Position numbers and translations under genes: made by a program | Assembly (NCBI RefSeq): GCF_038449125.1 | Contig: NZ_CP151800.1 | Location: forward strand, 1,088,406 to 1,152,405 | DNA length: 64,000 bases | Reading direction: 5' to 3' | Source of the DNA: Kosakonia sp. BYX6 | GTDB lineage: Bacteria > Pseudomonadota > Gammaproteobacteria > Enterobacterales > Enterobacteriaceae | Shown: positions 51,806-61,402 of the stretch, in pieces | Layout: every line of letters begins with the position of its first letter | How positions within the stretch are numbered: the first letter of the stretch is position 1 | The notes under the pieces: model-generated | The model's database searches: none | Seen by the model: only the letters and a program-made list of their open reading frames with translations | What the model was told of the DNA's origin: nothing

Positions 51806-52674
51806 TTTTTCCCCTCCACCACCCACTGGCGCAAACGACCCGACAGCGTATCCAGCAGCGACACCACAATAATGATCAGCAGCAAGGTGATACTGACCTG
51901 ATCGTAGCGGTCGAGTTTGATATTGGTCATCAGCTCCTGGCCGATGCCGCCCGCGCCCACCAGGCCGAGAATGGTGGACGAACGGAAGTTAATCTCCAGG
52001 CGCATAAAGCCGTAAGAGAGGAAAATTGGTTTGACTTGCGGCCAGAGTGCAAACCGAATGCGTTGCAAATGCGTGGCGCCGCAGGCGGCCAGCCCGCGCA
52101 CCGGCCTGTCTTGCGCGCTCTCCACCGCTTCATAAAACAGCTTGGTCAGGCTGCCGATGGTGTGCAGCGCCAGCGCCAGGAAACCGGGGATCGCGCCGAT
52201 GCCAAAGGCCATCACAAAAATCACCGCCCAGGCAAGCTCGGGCATGGTGCGTAAAAACGCCACCAGTGTGCGAATGGCAATGCGCAGCGCAGGCGGCGAC
52301 CAGGTGTTGCCCGCCGCCAGAAAAGCCAGCACCGTGGCCGCGGCAAAAGAGACCAGCGTGGCGGCCAGCGCCAGTTGCAGGGTTTCCCAAATCAGCGGGA
52401 GCTGGATCGGCAAACGGTAACCCCAGTACGCCAGCGAACCTTTGGTGTGGCTGTCTGCGAACAACTGCGCCCAGTGCAGCGTCGGCACGGTTTCCAGCAT
52501 GTAATCGAGAAAGTTGGGCAGCGAGTGCCAAATCGTAAACAGGTTAAACTCAGCCGCGCTTCCGGCGGTGAAATAGAGCGCCAGCAACACCAAAGACCAG
52601 GTGACAGTATCGCGTTTCTGGCGCAGCCTGATCTGTTGGTAATACTGTTCAAATGGCGTATTCGACGTGTTCAT
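51802..52674 (-). CDS. phnE: PhnE-like phosphonate-type ABC transporter permease (first)
   Basis: A 290-residue permease homologous to the next gene (YEAVESAQDRPVRGLAACGAT loop; STILGLVGAGGIGQEL). The two permeases probably form a heterodimer, a known variant of phosphonate and phosphite transporters. Confidence 0.88.
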   Translation of the reverse strand: MNTSNTPFEQYYQQIRLRQKRDTVTWSLVLLALYFTAGSAAEFNLFTIWHSLPNFLDYMLETVPTLHWAQLFADSHTKGSLAYWGYRLPIQLPLIWETLQLALAATLVSFAAATVLAFLAAGNTWSPPALRIAIRTLVAFLRTMPELAWAVIFVMAFGIGAIPGFLALALHTIGSLTKLFYEAVESAQDRPVRGLAACGATHLQRIRFALWPQVKPIFLSYGFMRLEINFRSSTILGLVGAGGIGQELMTNIKLDRYDQVSITLLLIIIVVSLLDTLSGRLRQWVVEGKK

Positions 52675-52760
52675 GCGTTAAAAAAGCGTCCTGTATGACA
52701 ATCGAATAAAAGCCTCTGGTTTTGACGCCAGAGGCCCGGGTGATGAAGGTAACGCGTTGA

Positions 52761-53708
52761 TTAACGTGCCGTTACCAGTTCGCGTTTCATCTCGATAATC
52801 TGTTTGAAGTCATCCACGCTGCCGGGGCCGATATGCTGGGTGCCGCCCATCGCTTTCACGAAACAGGCGTGGTTGTCGGTATCCAGTTTTTTCACCGCCG
52901 TAATCACTTTGGCTTTGAAATCCGCCGGCAGGCTATTACTCACCAGAATCGGGCCGTTCGGAATAAGCGGCGATTCCCAGATAATGCGGATCTGCTTCAT
53001 CAGATCAGGGTGATCCATACGAATCAGGCGGTTAAACGCGCCAACGCTGTAACCAGTATCGTAATCACCGACCATTGAGGTCCAGGTGACCGCACCGGCG
53101 AATTGGCCGTTCAGCACGCCAAGAATGTCCTGCTCATGGCCGCCAGAGAAAGTGACGCTGGAAAAGGTGTTGTTGTATTTATTATCGGCATTGCCGCCGA
53201 ACTGCTGTTTAAAGGCGTAGTTCGGGATCAGGAAGCCGGAGGTGGAATCCGGGTCGGCGAAACCAAAGGCTTTGCCTTTCAGATCTTCCAGTTTTTTGTA
53301 CGGGCTGTCGGCTTTCACAATCACCACCGAGTGGTAACCGCGCGACTTGTCTTTGTCATCCACCGCGATCCCCACGATATCCACCGCTTTCGGGTTGTTG
53401 ATATACACCGAGGCGTAAGACGAGGGTGACATGCTCAGCACCACGTCCACTTTGCCACCCAGCAAACCCTGGATAACGCCCGAATAATCAGACGAGTTGC
53501 GCAGTTTGGTATCCACGTTGAGTTCTTTATCGAGGAACGTTTTTACGCACTGGTTATCGCCAATTTGCTGGGTCGCGTTCTGCCCACCCAAAATCCCCAA
53601 ATTCAACTCCTTCGGCTGCTCAGCGGCGAAGGCCTGCCCGGTCAGCAGAAGACCGGTCATCAATGCAGATAAACGTAATGCACCAGAAAGTTGCTTTTTC
53701 ATTGTCAT
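52761..53708 (-). CDS. phnD: PhnD-like phosphonate-type substrate-binding protein
   Basis: A 315-residue periplasmic protein with signal peptide (LSALMTGLLLTGQAFA, about 29) and the PhnD core (DYSGVIQGLLGGKVDVVL; FADPDSTSGFLIPNYAF; ESPLIPNGPI). The DPDSTSGF loop binds the phosphono group in this family. A second ATG two codons downstream is an alternative start. It diverges considerably from E. coli PhnD, so the ligand may differ. Confidence 0.87.
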   Translation of the reverse strand: MTMKKQLSGALRLSALMTGLLLTGQAFAAEQPKELNLGILGGQNATQQIGDNQCVKTFLDKELNVDTKLRNSSDYSGVIQGLLGGKVDVVLSMSPSSYASVYINNPKAVDIVGIAVDDKDKSRGYHSVVIVKADSPYKKLEDLKGKAFGFADPDSTSGFLIPNYAFKQQFGGNADNKYNNTFSSVTFSGGHEQDILGVLNGQFAGAVTWTSMVGDYDTGYSVGAFNRLIRMDHPDLMKQIRIIWESPLIPNGPILVSNSLPADFKAKVITAVKKLDTDNHACFVKAMGGTQHIGPGSVDDFKQIIEMKRELVTAR

Positions 53709-53737
53709 TGCCTGTGTCGTCTTGTTTGAAGGAATTG

Positions 53738-54580
53738 TTAATGCAGTTGACCGATCTCATCGCCATACAGCGCTTGCAGAACGTCCTGCGTCAGGCGAGA
53801 AGGATGATCGTCAAAAATAATCTCTCCTTGAGAAACGCCGATAACCCGCGTGCAGTACTCCTTCACCAGCTCAACGGAGTGCAAATTCACCATCACGCTG
53901 ATGCCTTGTTCGCTCACTTCGCGCAGCACACCCATGATGCGCGAGGTGTTTTTCGGGTCCAGCGAGGCGACGGGTTCATCCGCCAGTAACAGGGCAGGGT
54001 TCTGGATCAACGCCCGGCAAATCGCCACGCGCTGCATTTGACCGCCGGAGAGGGTTTCCGCGCGCTGCAAGGCATGCGGCAACATGTTCAGCCACTCCAG
54101 CAGCGCAATAGCCTTTGCGCGGTCTTCATCGGTGAACACGTTAAACAGGGATTTGAGCGTCGAGGTTTGGCTGAGTCTGCCGAGCAGGACGTTGGTCAGC
54201 ACATCGAGGCGCGGCACCAGGCAGAAATCCTGGAAAATCATCCCGCACTGGCTGCGCCACTGGTTGAGCGCGCGGCCTTTCAGGTGCGCGACATCGTGCG
54301 GCGTACCGACATCGGGGAAGCTTAAGATCTCGCCAGACGTCGCGCTGTGGGTACCGTTCAACACATGCAACAGCGTGGATTTCCCCGCGCCCGAACGGCC
54401 AATCACGCCAACCATTTCGCCGCGATGCAGATCAAAACTGATGTCGTGCAGCACCGTTTGGTGTTCGTTGTAGGCTTTGCGCAAGTGCTTCACGCTCAGC
54501 ACTTTTTGCGCCGGAACGGTGTTTAATTGGGGCAGAGACGAATAGGGGGCTTCAGAAAGCTCTGCTAACGCGCTGTTCAT
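53738..54580 (-). CDS. phnC: PhnC-like phosphonate-type ABC transporter ATPase
   Basis: A 280-residue ATPase: Walker [10 protein letters not shown], signature LSGGQMQR, Walker [16 protein letters not shown] 28-residue N-terminal extension precedes the ABC domain. First gene of phnC-phnD-phnE-phnE. No C-P lyase gene is in the window. Confidence 0.88.
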   Translation of the reverse strand: MNSALAELSEAPYSSLPQLNTVPAQKVLSVKHLRKAYNEHQTVLHDISFDLHRGEMVGVIGRSGAGKSTLLHVLNGTHSATSGEILSFPDVGTPHDVAHLKGRALNQWRSQCGMIFQDFCLVPRLDVLTNVLLGRLSQTSTLKSLFNVFTDEDRAKAIALLEWLNMLPHALQRAETLSGGQMQRVAICRALIQNPALLLADEPVASLDPKNTSRIMGVLREVSEQGISVMVNLHSVELVKEYCTRVIGVSQGEIIFDDHPSRLTQDVLQALYGDEIGQLH

Positions 54581-54629
54581 AAGTCATCCGGTATTTTTCA
54601 GTAAACTCGCGACCATTAAGGGGACCGGG

Positions 54630-54648
54630 GATGATCGTTTTATGACGA
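54630..54648 (-). promoter_or_regulatory. Candidate Pho box upstream of phnC
   Basis: On the minus strand TCGTCATAAAA-CGATCATC resembles two 11-bp PhoB half-repeats (CTGTCATAAAT), the first better than the second. It lies 50-68 bp upstream of phnC. Weak match. The rest of the divergent 54581-54945 gap shows no gene. Confidence 0.35.
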
Positions 54649-54945
54649 AAAGACGAACAAATAATGAACGCGAAGCGTTGGGGTAGACCTTAGGCGATTG
54701 ATATTTTCCCATTTGTTAATCACGCGGTGGAAATAAACGCCGCCGTGTTTTATTTATTCCCTTTTGCCAGGCCATTCCTTACGTTGAATATATCTCAGCA
54801 ATTTCATAGAGAAATTGCCGGATCCCTTGCTTAAAGCACGCCAACTTCACAAAACCCGCAAAAAAGAACCCGCCGCGTTGCATCGGGCGGCCGACGCGCT
54901 ATATGTTAAATTTGTGTTTAAAAAAAGAAACCAAGGGGTTTGTTC

Positions 54946-56034
54946 ATGGACAAGAAAATAACAGTTCTGGCAGCCGCGCTGGCGACGCTCTTTTCCGCTG
55001 CTGCGCTGGGTGCCGTCCCTCAGGGCTATCCGGCGGATTATCAGAAAATCGTCGACGCCGGCACCAAAGAAGGCAAAGTTGTCATCTACTCCACCACCGA
55101 CACCAAAGCCGCCGGCCCGTTAATTAAAGGTTTTGAAGCGCAATATCCGGGCATCAAAGTTGAATATAACGATATGAACAGCACCGAGCTGTATAACCGT
55201 TATCTCAGCGAACAGGCTTCCGGCGGCGGCAGCGGCGATGTGGTGTGGAGTTCTTCAATGGACACCGCGCTGAAACTGGCGACGGAATATGCCGACGAAT
55301 ATGCTTCGCCGGAGCAAAGTAAATTACCGAAATGGGCGGTTTGGCAGAATAAAGCCTACGGCACCACGTATGAGCCGGTGGTCTTTATCTATAACAAACG
55401 CCTGATCACGGGAGGTGATGTGCCGGACTCCCACACCGCGCTGGCGAAATTAATCGCCGGTCAGGCCGACAAATTCAAAAATAAAGTCACCACCTACGAT
55501 ATCGAAAAATCCGGGCTCGGTTTTATGCTGGCCGTTGAAGACAGCAAACACGATAAAGCGTATTTCAAAAACCTGGCGGATATCGCGAAGGGCGGACTGA
55601 CGGTGCAATCATCCACCGGCACCATGATGGAGCGCGTGTCATCCGGTGAAAACCTGGTGGGTTACAACATACTTGGCTCTTACGCCGAAGCGCGGGCGAA
55701 AGGTGATAAGGCGCTGGGCATTGCGTACCCGAAAGATTATGTGTTGGTACTCTCGCGCGTCTCGTTTATCAGCGCCGAAGCTGAACACAGCAACGCGGCG
55801 AAATTGTGGTTTGACTATGTGCTGTCGGAAAAAGGGCAGAGCATTCTGGCAAGCCAGGCGGATATTCCGTCGTTGCGTAATGATATTGAAGGCAACAACG
55901 ATATCGACGGCATGACCAAATTGCTCGGTGATGCGTTAAAACCGATCCCGGTTGATGAATCGCTGCTGGAATATCTGGAGCCGAAAAAACGTCTCGAATT
56001 TATAAAACAATGGCGCGCCGCGGCTGCCAAATAA
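54946..56034 (+). CDS. FbpA/AfuA/PhnS-type ABC transporter substrate-binding protein
   Basis: A 362-residue periplasmic protein with signal peptide (ITVLAAALATLFSAAALGA) and the class of folds that bind ferric ion, sugar phosphates or 2-aminoethylphosphonate (EGKVVIYSTTDTKAAGPLI). The adjacent tyrosine pair used by FbpA to hold iron is not seen (the corresponding NILGSYAEA has one Tyr), which argues against iron. The ATG at 54946 follows AAGGGG. Confidence 0.85.
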   Translation: MDKKITVLAAALATLFSAAALGAVPQGYPADYQKIVDAGTKEGKVVIYSTTDTKAAGPLIKGFEAQYPGIKVEYNDMNSTELYNRYLSEQASGGGSGDVVWSSSMDTALKLATEYADEYASPEQSKLPKWAVWQNKAYGTTYEPVVFIYNKRLITGGDVPDSHTALAKLIAGQADKFKNKVTTYDIEKSGLGFMLAVEDSKHDKAYFKNLADIAKGGLTVQSSTGTMMERVSSGENLVGYNILGSYAEARAKGDKALGIAYPKDYVLVLSRVSFISAEAEHSNAAKLWFDYVLSEKGQSILASQADIPSLRNDIEGNNDIDGMTKLLGDALKPIPVDESLLEYLEPKKRLEFIKQWRAAAAK

Positions 56035-56128
56035 CCTCTGTACCGGTTGTGTGTTAAGCCGTTTTAAACACGCAACCTTTTTAGCCTTCAACGGGTTTGT
56101 AAGATGCACCTGACCACAGGGATTTTTT

Positions 56129-57898
56129 ATGAATATCGTGCGCAGAAAATGGCAGGGGTTACCGCGTGGCGTCATTGTCTTAATTACCGCGCTGGTCATT
56201 TATGTTCCGCTGCTATTTATCGTGGTGCAGAGTTTTCTCTCCGCACCGTTCTTTTCCCGCGCTAAAGAGCTCAGCCTCGAATCCTTTGCCTTTATTTTTA
56301 CCGATCCGGATTTTTATCTGGCGCTCAAATCCGGCTTTATTCTGGCCTTTGGTCTGGTGTTTATTGCCATTCCGCTCGGCGGCATTCTCGCCTTTTTAAT
56401 GGTGCGTACCGACTTACCCGGACGCCGCTTTATTGAGCCGCTGATCCTTGTGCCAATCTTCGTGTCGCCGATGGTGCTCGCGTTTGGCTATGTGGTCTCC
56501 GCCGGGCCGGTCGGTTTTCTCTCGCAGTGGGCGCAGCAGTTGATCGGTGTTGTGCCGTGGAATATCTATTCAATGTTCAGCATTGTGGTGATTGCCGGGT
56601 TAACGCACGTGCCACATGCTTACCTCTATATCTCCTCGGCGCTACGCAGTGTTGGGTCGGATGTGGAAGAAGCCGCTCGCACGGTAGGTGCCTCGCCGTT
56701 GCAGGTGATGACAGCGGTCAGCCTGCCGATGGTGCGTCCGTCGATTTTATACGCCTGCGTGCTGCTCTTTTTCCTCGGGCTGGAAGTGTTCGGCCTGATG
56801 CTGGTGCTCGGCGATCCCGAAGGCAATATGGTGCTGGCGACCTACCTCTATAAGCTCACCAACAAACTCGGCACGCCGTCTTATCACCTGATGGCCGCCG
56901 TGGCGGTGGTGCTGATTTGCATCACTATTCCGCTGGTGATGCTGCAACGCCGGTTGATGCGCACCGCCAACCGCTTTGTCACCATGAAAGGCAAAGCCTC
57001 GCAGGCGCGCGCGCTGCCGCTGGGCAAATGGCGCTGGGTGGCCGGTGCGGTGGTGATGGCCTGGCTGACGGTCACCATTGGTGTGCCGCTGATTGGCGTG
57101 GTGCTGCGGGCGTTTATCTCCAACTGGGGTGTGGGCGTTTCCCTGTGGGATGAAGTCTCGCTGGATACGTTCCGCAATATCTGGCAGCAACCCAATTTGC
57201 TGCGCGCTATCGTCAACTCGATGGCGATTGGCGTGTTCGGCGGCGCGCTGGCGGTGGTTTGCTATCTGTTTGTCGGCATTGCCATGCACCGCAAACAGGA
57301 TAATGTCACACGGTTCCTTGACTACAGTGTGCTGGTTCCCCGCGCGGTACCGGGGTTGCTGGCGGGGCTGGCATTTTTATGGGTGTTCCTGTTTTTACCG
57401 ATGTGGCTCGATCAGTCGCTGAAAAACGGTTGGCTGTCGGGCTTACCGGTGGCGGAGTGGCTGCGCGAGCACCTGATTGTCTGGCTGCGATCGCTGCGCA
57501 ATACCATTTTCAGCGTCTGGCTGGCGTACACCGTGGTGTGGATGGCCTACGGCCTGCGGCTGATTTCGTCGACTTTATTGCAGGTCGGGCCGGAGCTGGA
57601 AGAAGCCGCGCGCAGCACGGGCGCCACCAGCGGGCAGGTCACGCGCCACGTCACGGTTCCGCTGTCGCGCTATGGGCTGATCGGCTCCTGGCTGCTGATG
57701 TTCCTGATTTTTGAGCGCGAGTATTCCACCGGCGTGTATCTGCTCTCGCCCGGTACCGAAACCATCGGTTCGATGCTGGTGTCGCTGTGGGCGGCGGGCG
57801 CGATCGACATTGTCGCGGCGCTCTCGTTTATTAATATTTTGCTGGTGGTCATTGGTCTTGGTGTGGCCCTGCGCTTTGGAGTGAAATTACATGATTGA
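56129..57898 (+). CDS. Fused double-domain ABC transporter permease (FbpB-like)
   Basis: A 589-residue membrane protein made of two permease halves (about 1-290 and 300-589), each with an EAA loop: VEEAARTVGASPLQVMTAVS and LEEAARSTGATSGQVTRHVT. Such fusions are typical of FbpB/AfuB systems. Overlaps the ATPase gene by 8 bp. Confidence 0.9.
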   Translation: MNIVRRKWQGLPRGVIVLITALVIYVPLLFIVVQSFLSAPFFSRAKELSLESFAFIFTDPDFYLALKSGFILAFGLVFIAIPLGGILAFLMVRTDLPGRRFIEPLILVPIFVSPMVLAFGYVVSAGPVGFLSQWAQQLIGVVPWNIYSMFSIVVIAGLTHVPHAYLYISSALRSVGSDVEEAARTVGASPLQVMTAVSLPMVRPSILYACVLLFFLGLEVFGLMLVLGDPEGNMVLATYLYKLTNKLGTPSYHLMAAVAVVLICITIPLVMLQRRLMRTANRFVTMKGKASQARALPLGKWRWVAGAVVMAWLTVTIGVPLIGVVLRAFISNWGVGVSLWDEVSLDTFRNIWQQPNLLRAIVNSMAIGVFGGALAVVCYLFVGIAMHRKQDNVTRFLDYSVLVPRAVPGLLAGLAFLWVFLFLPMWLDQSLKNGWLSGLPVAEWLREHLIVWLRSLRNTIFSVWLAYTVVWMAYGLRLISSTLLQVGPELEEAARSTGATSGQVTRHVTVPLSRYGLIGSWLLMFLIFEREYSTGVYLLSPGTETIGSMLVSLWAAGAIDIVAALSFINILLVVIGLGVALRFGVKLHD

Positions 57899-58961
57899 GC
57901 TATCGGTAGAGAACCTGCACCTGACCTACGGCGACAACCCGGTGTTAAAAGGCGTGTCGATGGAGCTAAAACGCGGCGAAGTGGTTTCGCTGCTTGGCCC
58001 CTCCGGCAGCGGCAAAACCACGCTCCTGCGCGCGGTTGCCGGGTTGGAAAAACCGACCCAGGGGCGAATCACCATCGGCAACAATGTGGTTTATGACGGC
58101 ACGCCGCGTAGCGAAGTCCCGGCGGAAGAGCGTAACCTCGGGCTGGTGTTTCAATCCTACGCGCTGTGGCCGCACAAAACGGTGTTCGAGAATGTCGCTT
58201 ACCCGTTGAAACTGCGCAAAGTCTCCTCCTCGGAAATCACCCAACGCGTGCAAACCGTGCTGGACCAGCTCGGGCTTGGCACGCTGGGCAAACGCCATCC
58301 GCACCAACTTTCCGGCGGCCAGCAGCAGCGCGTGGCGATCGGGCGGGCGCTGGTCTATAACCCGCCGGTGATCTTATTGGATGAACCGCTTTCCAACCTT
58401 GATGCGAAGCTGCGCGAAGAGGCGCGGGTGTTCCTGCGCGAGCTGATTGTCAAACTCGGCTTATCGGCGCTGATGGTCACCCACGATCAGAATGAAGCGA
58501 TGGCGATTTCCGATCGCATCTTGCTGCTCAATAACGGCGTTATCGAACAGCAGGGCACGCCGCAGGAGATGTACAGCACGCCGTCGACGCTGTTTACCGC
58601 TGAGTTTATGGGTAGCAATAATCGGCTGCATGGCAAGGTGAGCGAAGTGGTCAACGGCAAAGCGCGTATTGAAGGGGCGTCGTGGGCATTATGGGGAATC
58701 GCCGGTCCTGGCGTGAGTGTCGGCCAGGACGCGACGGCGGTGATCCGCGTTGAAAGCCTGCGCCTGGCGGATGCCCCGCAGGACAACTCGCTGGAACTGC
58801 CCATGCTGACCAGCATGTATCTTGGCGATCGCTGGGAATACCTGTTTCGCACGGCGGGCGATGATTTCGTGGTGCGCGTGTACGGCACACAGCAGCGAAG
58901 CGAGCAACACTACCGCGTGGTGTTACCCGCCGAGCAACTGTGGATCTTCCCGAAAAAGTGA
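57891..58961 (+). CDS. FbpC/PotA-type ABC transporter ATPase
   Basis: A 356-residue ATPase: Walker A GPSGSGKTT, signature LSGGQQQR, Walker B VILLDEPLSNLD, H-loop VTHDQ, and a C-terminal TOBE regulatory domain (about 240-356). Completes the 54946-58961 operon. Confidence 0.93.
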   Translation: MIELSVENLHLTYGDNPVLKGVSMELKRGEVVSLLGPSGSGKTTLLRAVAGLEKPTQGRITIGNNVVYDGTPRSEVPAEERNLGLVFQSYALWPHKTVFENVAYPLKLRKVSSSEITQRVQTVLDQLGLGTLGKRHPHQLSGGQQQRVAIGRALVYNPPVILLDEPLSNLDAKLREEARVFLRELIVKLGLSALMVTHDQNEAMAISDRILLLNNGVIEQQGTPQEMYSTPSTLFTAEFMGSNNRLHGKVSEVVNGKARIEGASWALWGIAGPGVSVGQDATAVIRVESLRLADAPQDNSLELPMLTSMYLGDRWEYLFRTAGDDFVVRVYGTQQRSEQHYRVVLPAEQLWIFPKK

Positions 58962-58964
58962 GGG

Positions 58965-59600
58965 TTACGGCAGGGAAACCCAGCGGTAACCCAGCGCCAT
59001 GGTCAGCAGCACAATGGTGCTAATAGCGGCGAGATGCCCTAACAGATCCGCCGCGCTGATATGTGTCGGGTGGCACAGCGATAACAGCGTCAACGCCATA
59101 CAAGCAACGCCCGCGCCCGCCGCCGCAAGGCTGCGAGCGGGAAACAGCGTGCGGGTGCGGCGCAAGTAACCGACCACAATCGCCGCCATTGGCATGCTGA
59201 CCACCAGCATAAACAGGTAACAGTTTGGCCCGTCGACGCTGGCGGTTGTGGGGACGCTGTGATGTAAATGCAGGTTTGCCAGGGTGCTGGCAAGCCAGAC
59301 GCTGACCAGCGGCGCAAACCATTTCCAGCCGAGCGGTTGCCGCCCGGCAATGCTCAGCAAAAACGCATTGCGAATCGCCAGCGTGCCAGCGGCAAAGGTC
59401 AGCAGCAGTTGTAACACCACCGCCAGCGCGCCGGTCTGCGACCAGTCGGTCAGGGTTCTGTTAAGCAATAAGCTGGCGACGATACCGCAAGGTAACGCCA
59501 GCGCCAGCCAACTGATGACCCGTACGCCGGGCTGCCACGGGCGTTTGACCGGCTCCGCAGAACGGCTCAATTTTTCAATTAATACGTCATGATCGGCCAT
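58965..59600 (-). CDS. NrsF-like (DUF1109) anti-sigma factor
   Basis: A 211-residue protein with six hydrophobic helices, matching the DUF1109/NrsF family of membrane anti-sigma factors. Cys residues occur near 38, 126, 167 and 175; in Caulobacter NrsF, periplasmic cysteines sense metals or redox change and free SigF. The start overlaps the sigma gene by 14 bp, as expected for a sigma/anti-sigma pair. Confidence 0.82.
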   Translation of the reverse strand: MADHDVLIEKLSRSAEPVKRPWQPGVRVISWLALALPCGIVASLLLNRTLTDWSQTGALAVVLQLLLTFAAGTLAIRNAFLLSIAGRQPLGWKWFAPLVSVWLASTLANLHLHHSVPTTASVDGPNCYLFMLVVSMPMAAIVVGYLRRTRTLFPARSLAAAGAGVACMALTLLSLCHPTHISAADLLGHLAAISTIVLLTMALGYRWVSLP

Positions 59601-60144
59601 GATGTGCTCCTAACCGACGAAGTGTCGTTAATGCGCGATGCAGCAGCGACTTAACGGCAGAGACCGTCAAATTGTTGTGCGTCGCGGTTTCCGCAAGGCT
59701 CATTTCCCGCAGATGAACATGTTCGATAACTTGCCGCTGGCGTGCCGGAAGCTGGTCAAGCAGCGTCGATAACTCATCGTGCGACGGCGGTTCCATGTTG
59801 GCGGCAAACACCGGTTCATCCGCGTGCTCGCTGTTTTGCACTTCCCGCTGCTGGTGGCGCCCGCGTTTACGCAGTGCGTCCACTGCGCGGGCATGGGCGA
59901 TGGCCATTAACCACGGCAGGAAAGGCGAGGCGGGATCGTAGGTGTGGCGTACCCGGTGTACGGTCAGCAGCACATCCTGAATCACATCTTCCACCAGCAC
60001 GTCATCGGCGATGTGTTTGCGCGCAAGCGAGCGAATAACCGGCACCAGCGCTTTGAGCAGCCGCGTGTAGGCCTGGCTGTCGCCCGCTTGCGCTTGCGCC
60101 ATCAGGTGCGGCCATTCATCACGCGCTGCCTCACTTTTTTCCAT
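59587..60144 (-). CDS. ECF-family RNA polymerase sigma factor
   Basis: A 185-residue sigma-70 group IV factor: sigma-2 (about 25-95; DVIQDVLLTVHRVRHTYDP) and sigma-4 (about 120-180; LDQLPARQRQVIEHVHLREMS, VKSLLHRALTTLRR). Paired with the NrsF-like gene, it most resembles the SigF/ECF16-type group. It likely controls this cluster. Confidence 0.9.
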   Translation of the reverse strand: MEKSEAARDEWPHLMAQAQAGDSQAYTRLLKALVPVIRSLARKHIADDVLVEDVIQDVLLTVHRVRHTYDPASPFLPWLMAIAHARAVDALRKRGRHQQREVQNSEHADEPVFAANMEPPSHDELSTLLDQLPARQRQVIEHVHLREMSLAETATHNNLTVSAVKSLLHRALTTLRRLGAHHGRS

Positions 60145-60153
60145 ATCCCGCCT

Positions 60154-61374
60154 TTAGGTTTTTTTCCCGCTGGCCTGCGTTAATGCATTCACCACAATTG
60201 AAGGTGTTAAGACCTGCGGCAAAATTTTCGGCGCGCTGCCATCCGCCGGGTAAAGCACATACAGCGGCAAACTGCCCTGGCCCAGTGCATTCATGGTGTC
60301 ATCGATGTCGGTGTTAAACTTTGTCGAATCGGCAATCATATACAGCGTGCCGGTCTTCGCCAGCGCCTCTTTCACCGCTTCTGTGGAAAGTGACGTCCGT
60401 TCATTCACCTGGCAAGTGATGCACCATGAGGCGGTGAAATTCACAAAAATGGCTTTGCCGTGACCACGGTTATCCGCCACGGTTTGCGGCGACCATTTCA
60501 CCTCGCTAACGCTCGTTGAGGGCAGAGCGGCTCCGCTTTTCACCACTGACGGCAGCGGCGCAATCGCGGCGATAATGAGCGCGGCGGTGACGGCAAACAG
60601 CACCTTATGCCCGCGTCCGGCGAAGCGGCGCTGCTGCGCCATGCCGTACAGCCAGGCGGCGAAACCCAACACGACCGACGCCGCAAGAATCGCCGCCAGC
60701 GCGGTGGTTCCCGCCTGTTGCGCCAGTACCCACACCAGCCAGCCGAAGGCGCCAAACATTGGGAATGCCAGCCCGCGTTTTAGGGTATTCATCCACGCGC
60801 CGGGGCGCGGCAGCCATTTGCCGAGCGCCGGAAAGAGCGAAATCAGGCTAAACGGTGCGGCAAAACCGAGCGCTAAGGCGAAGAAAATCGCCAGCGCCAC
60901 AGCGGGCGGTTGCACCAGCGCGTAACCGATAGCGCCTGCCATAAAAGGTGCCGCACACGGCGTGGCAACGATTATCGACAATGCGCCAGTGAGTGCGGCG
61001 CGGGTAAACGCCCCGCGCTCAACGGTAATTTCCCCGGCGCGCTGCATCGACAGCCCCACTTCAAACACGCCGAGCAAATTGAGCGCGGCCGCCAGGATAA
61101 CCAGCGCGAGAAAGGCGATAACCAGCGGAGACTGTAGCTGGAACCCCCAGCCAACCGCCGTTCCGCCGGCACGTAACGCCAGCAGGATCCCCGCAAGCGC
61201 CAGCATGGTCGCCACGGTACCCAATAAAAAGCCGAGACCCTCTTTGCGGGTTTGCGCGGTGTTATCGGCGTGGCGCAGCAATCCGAGCGCTTTCAGGGAA
61301 ATTATCGGAAACACGCACGGCATAAAATTGAGAATAATGCCGCCTGCGAAGGCGGCGAGCATAGCGGTTAACAT
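60154..61374 (-). CDS. DsbD/ScsB-like thiol:disulfide interchange protein lacking the alpha domain
   Basis: A 406-residue protein with eight TM helices and two membrane cysteines (MPCVFP near 20; TPCAAP near 140), followed by a periplasmic thioredoxin domain with WCITC near 318-322. It moves electrons from cytoplasmic thioredoxin to the periplasm. The N-terminal periplasmic domain of E. coli DsbD is absent. Only 28 bp from the peroxiredoxin gene, which it may reduce. Confidence 0.88.
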   Translation of the reverse strand: MLTAMLAAFAGGIILNFMPCVFPIISLKALGLLRHADNTAQTRKEGLGFLLGTVATMLALAGILLALRAGGTAVGWGFQLQSPLVIAFLALVILAAALNLLGVFEVGLSMQRAGEITVERGAFTRAALTGALSIIVATPCAAPFMAGAIGYALVQPPAVALAIFFALALGFAAPFSLISLFPALGKWLPRPGAWMNTLKRGLAFPMFGAFGWLVWVLAQQAGTTALAAILAASVVLGFAAWLYGMAQQRRFAGRGHKVLFAVTAALIIAAIAPLPSVVKSGAALPSTSVSEVKWSPQTVADNRGHGKAIFVNFTASWCITCQVNERTSLSTEAVKEALAKTGTLYMIADSTKFNTDIDDTMNALGQGSLPLYVLYPADGSAPKILPQVLTPSIVVNALTQASGKKT

Positions 61375-61402
61375 AATGATTCTCTGACGGAAAAAGGATT
61401 AA

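Noticed and set aside
54878-54900. GC-rich inverted stretch before the FbpA/AfuA-type gene
   Set aside because: The complementarity between the two arms is short and interrupted and there is no following T-run, so it is not called a terminator or riboswitch.
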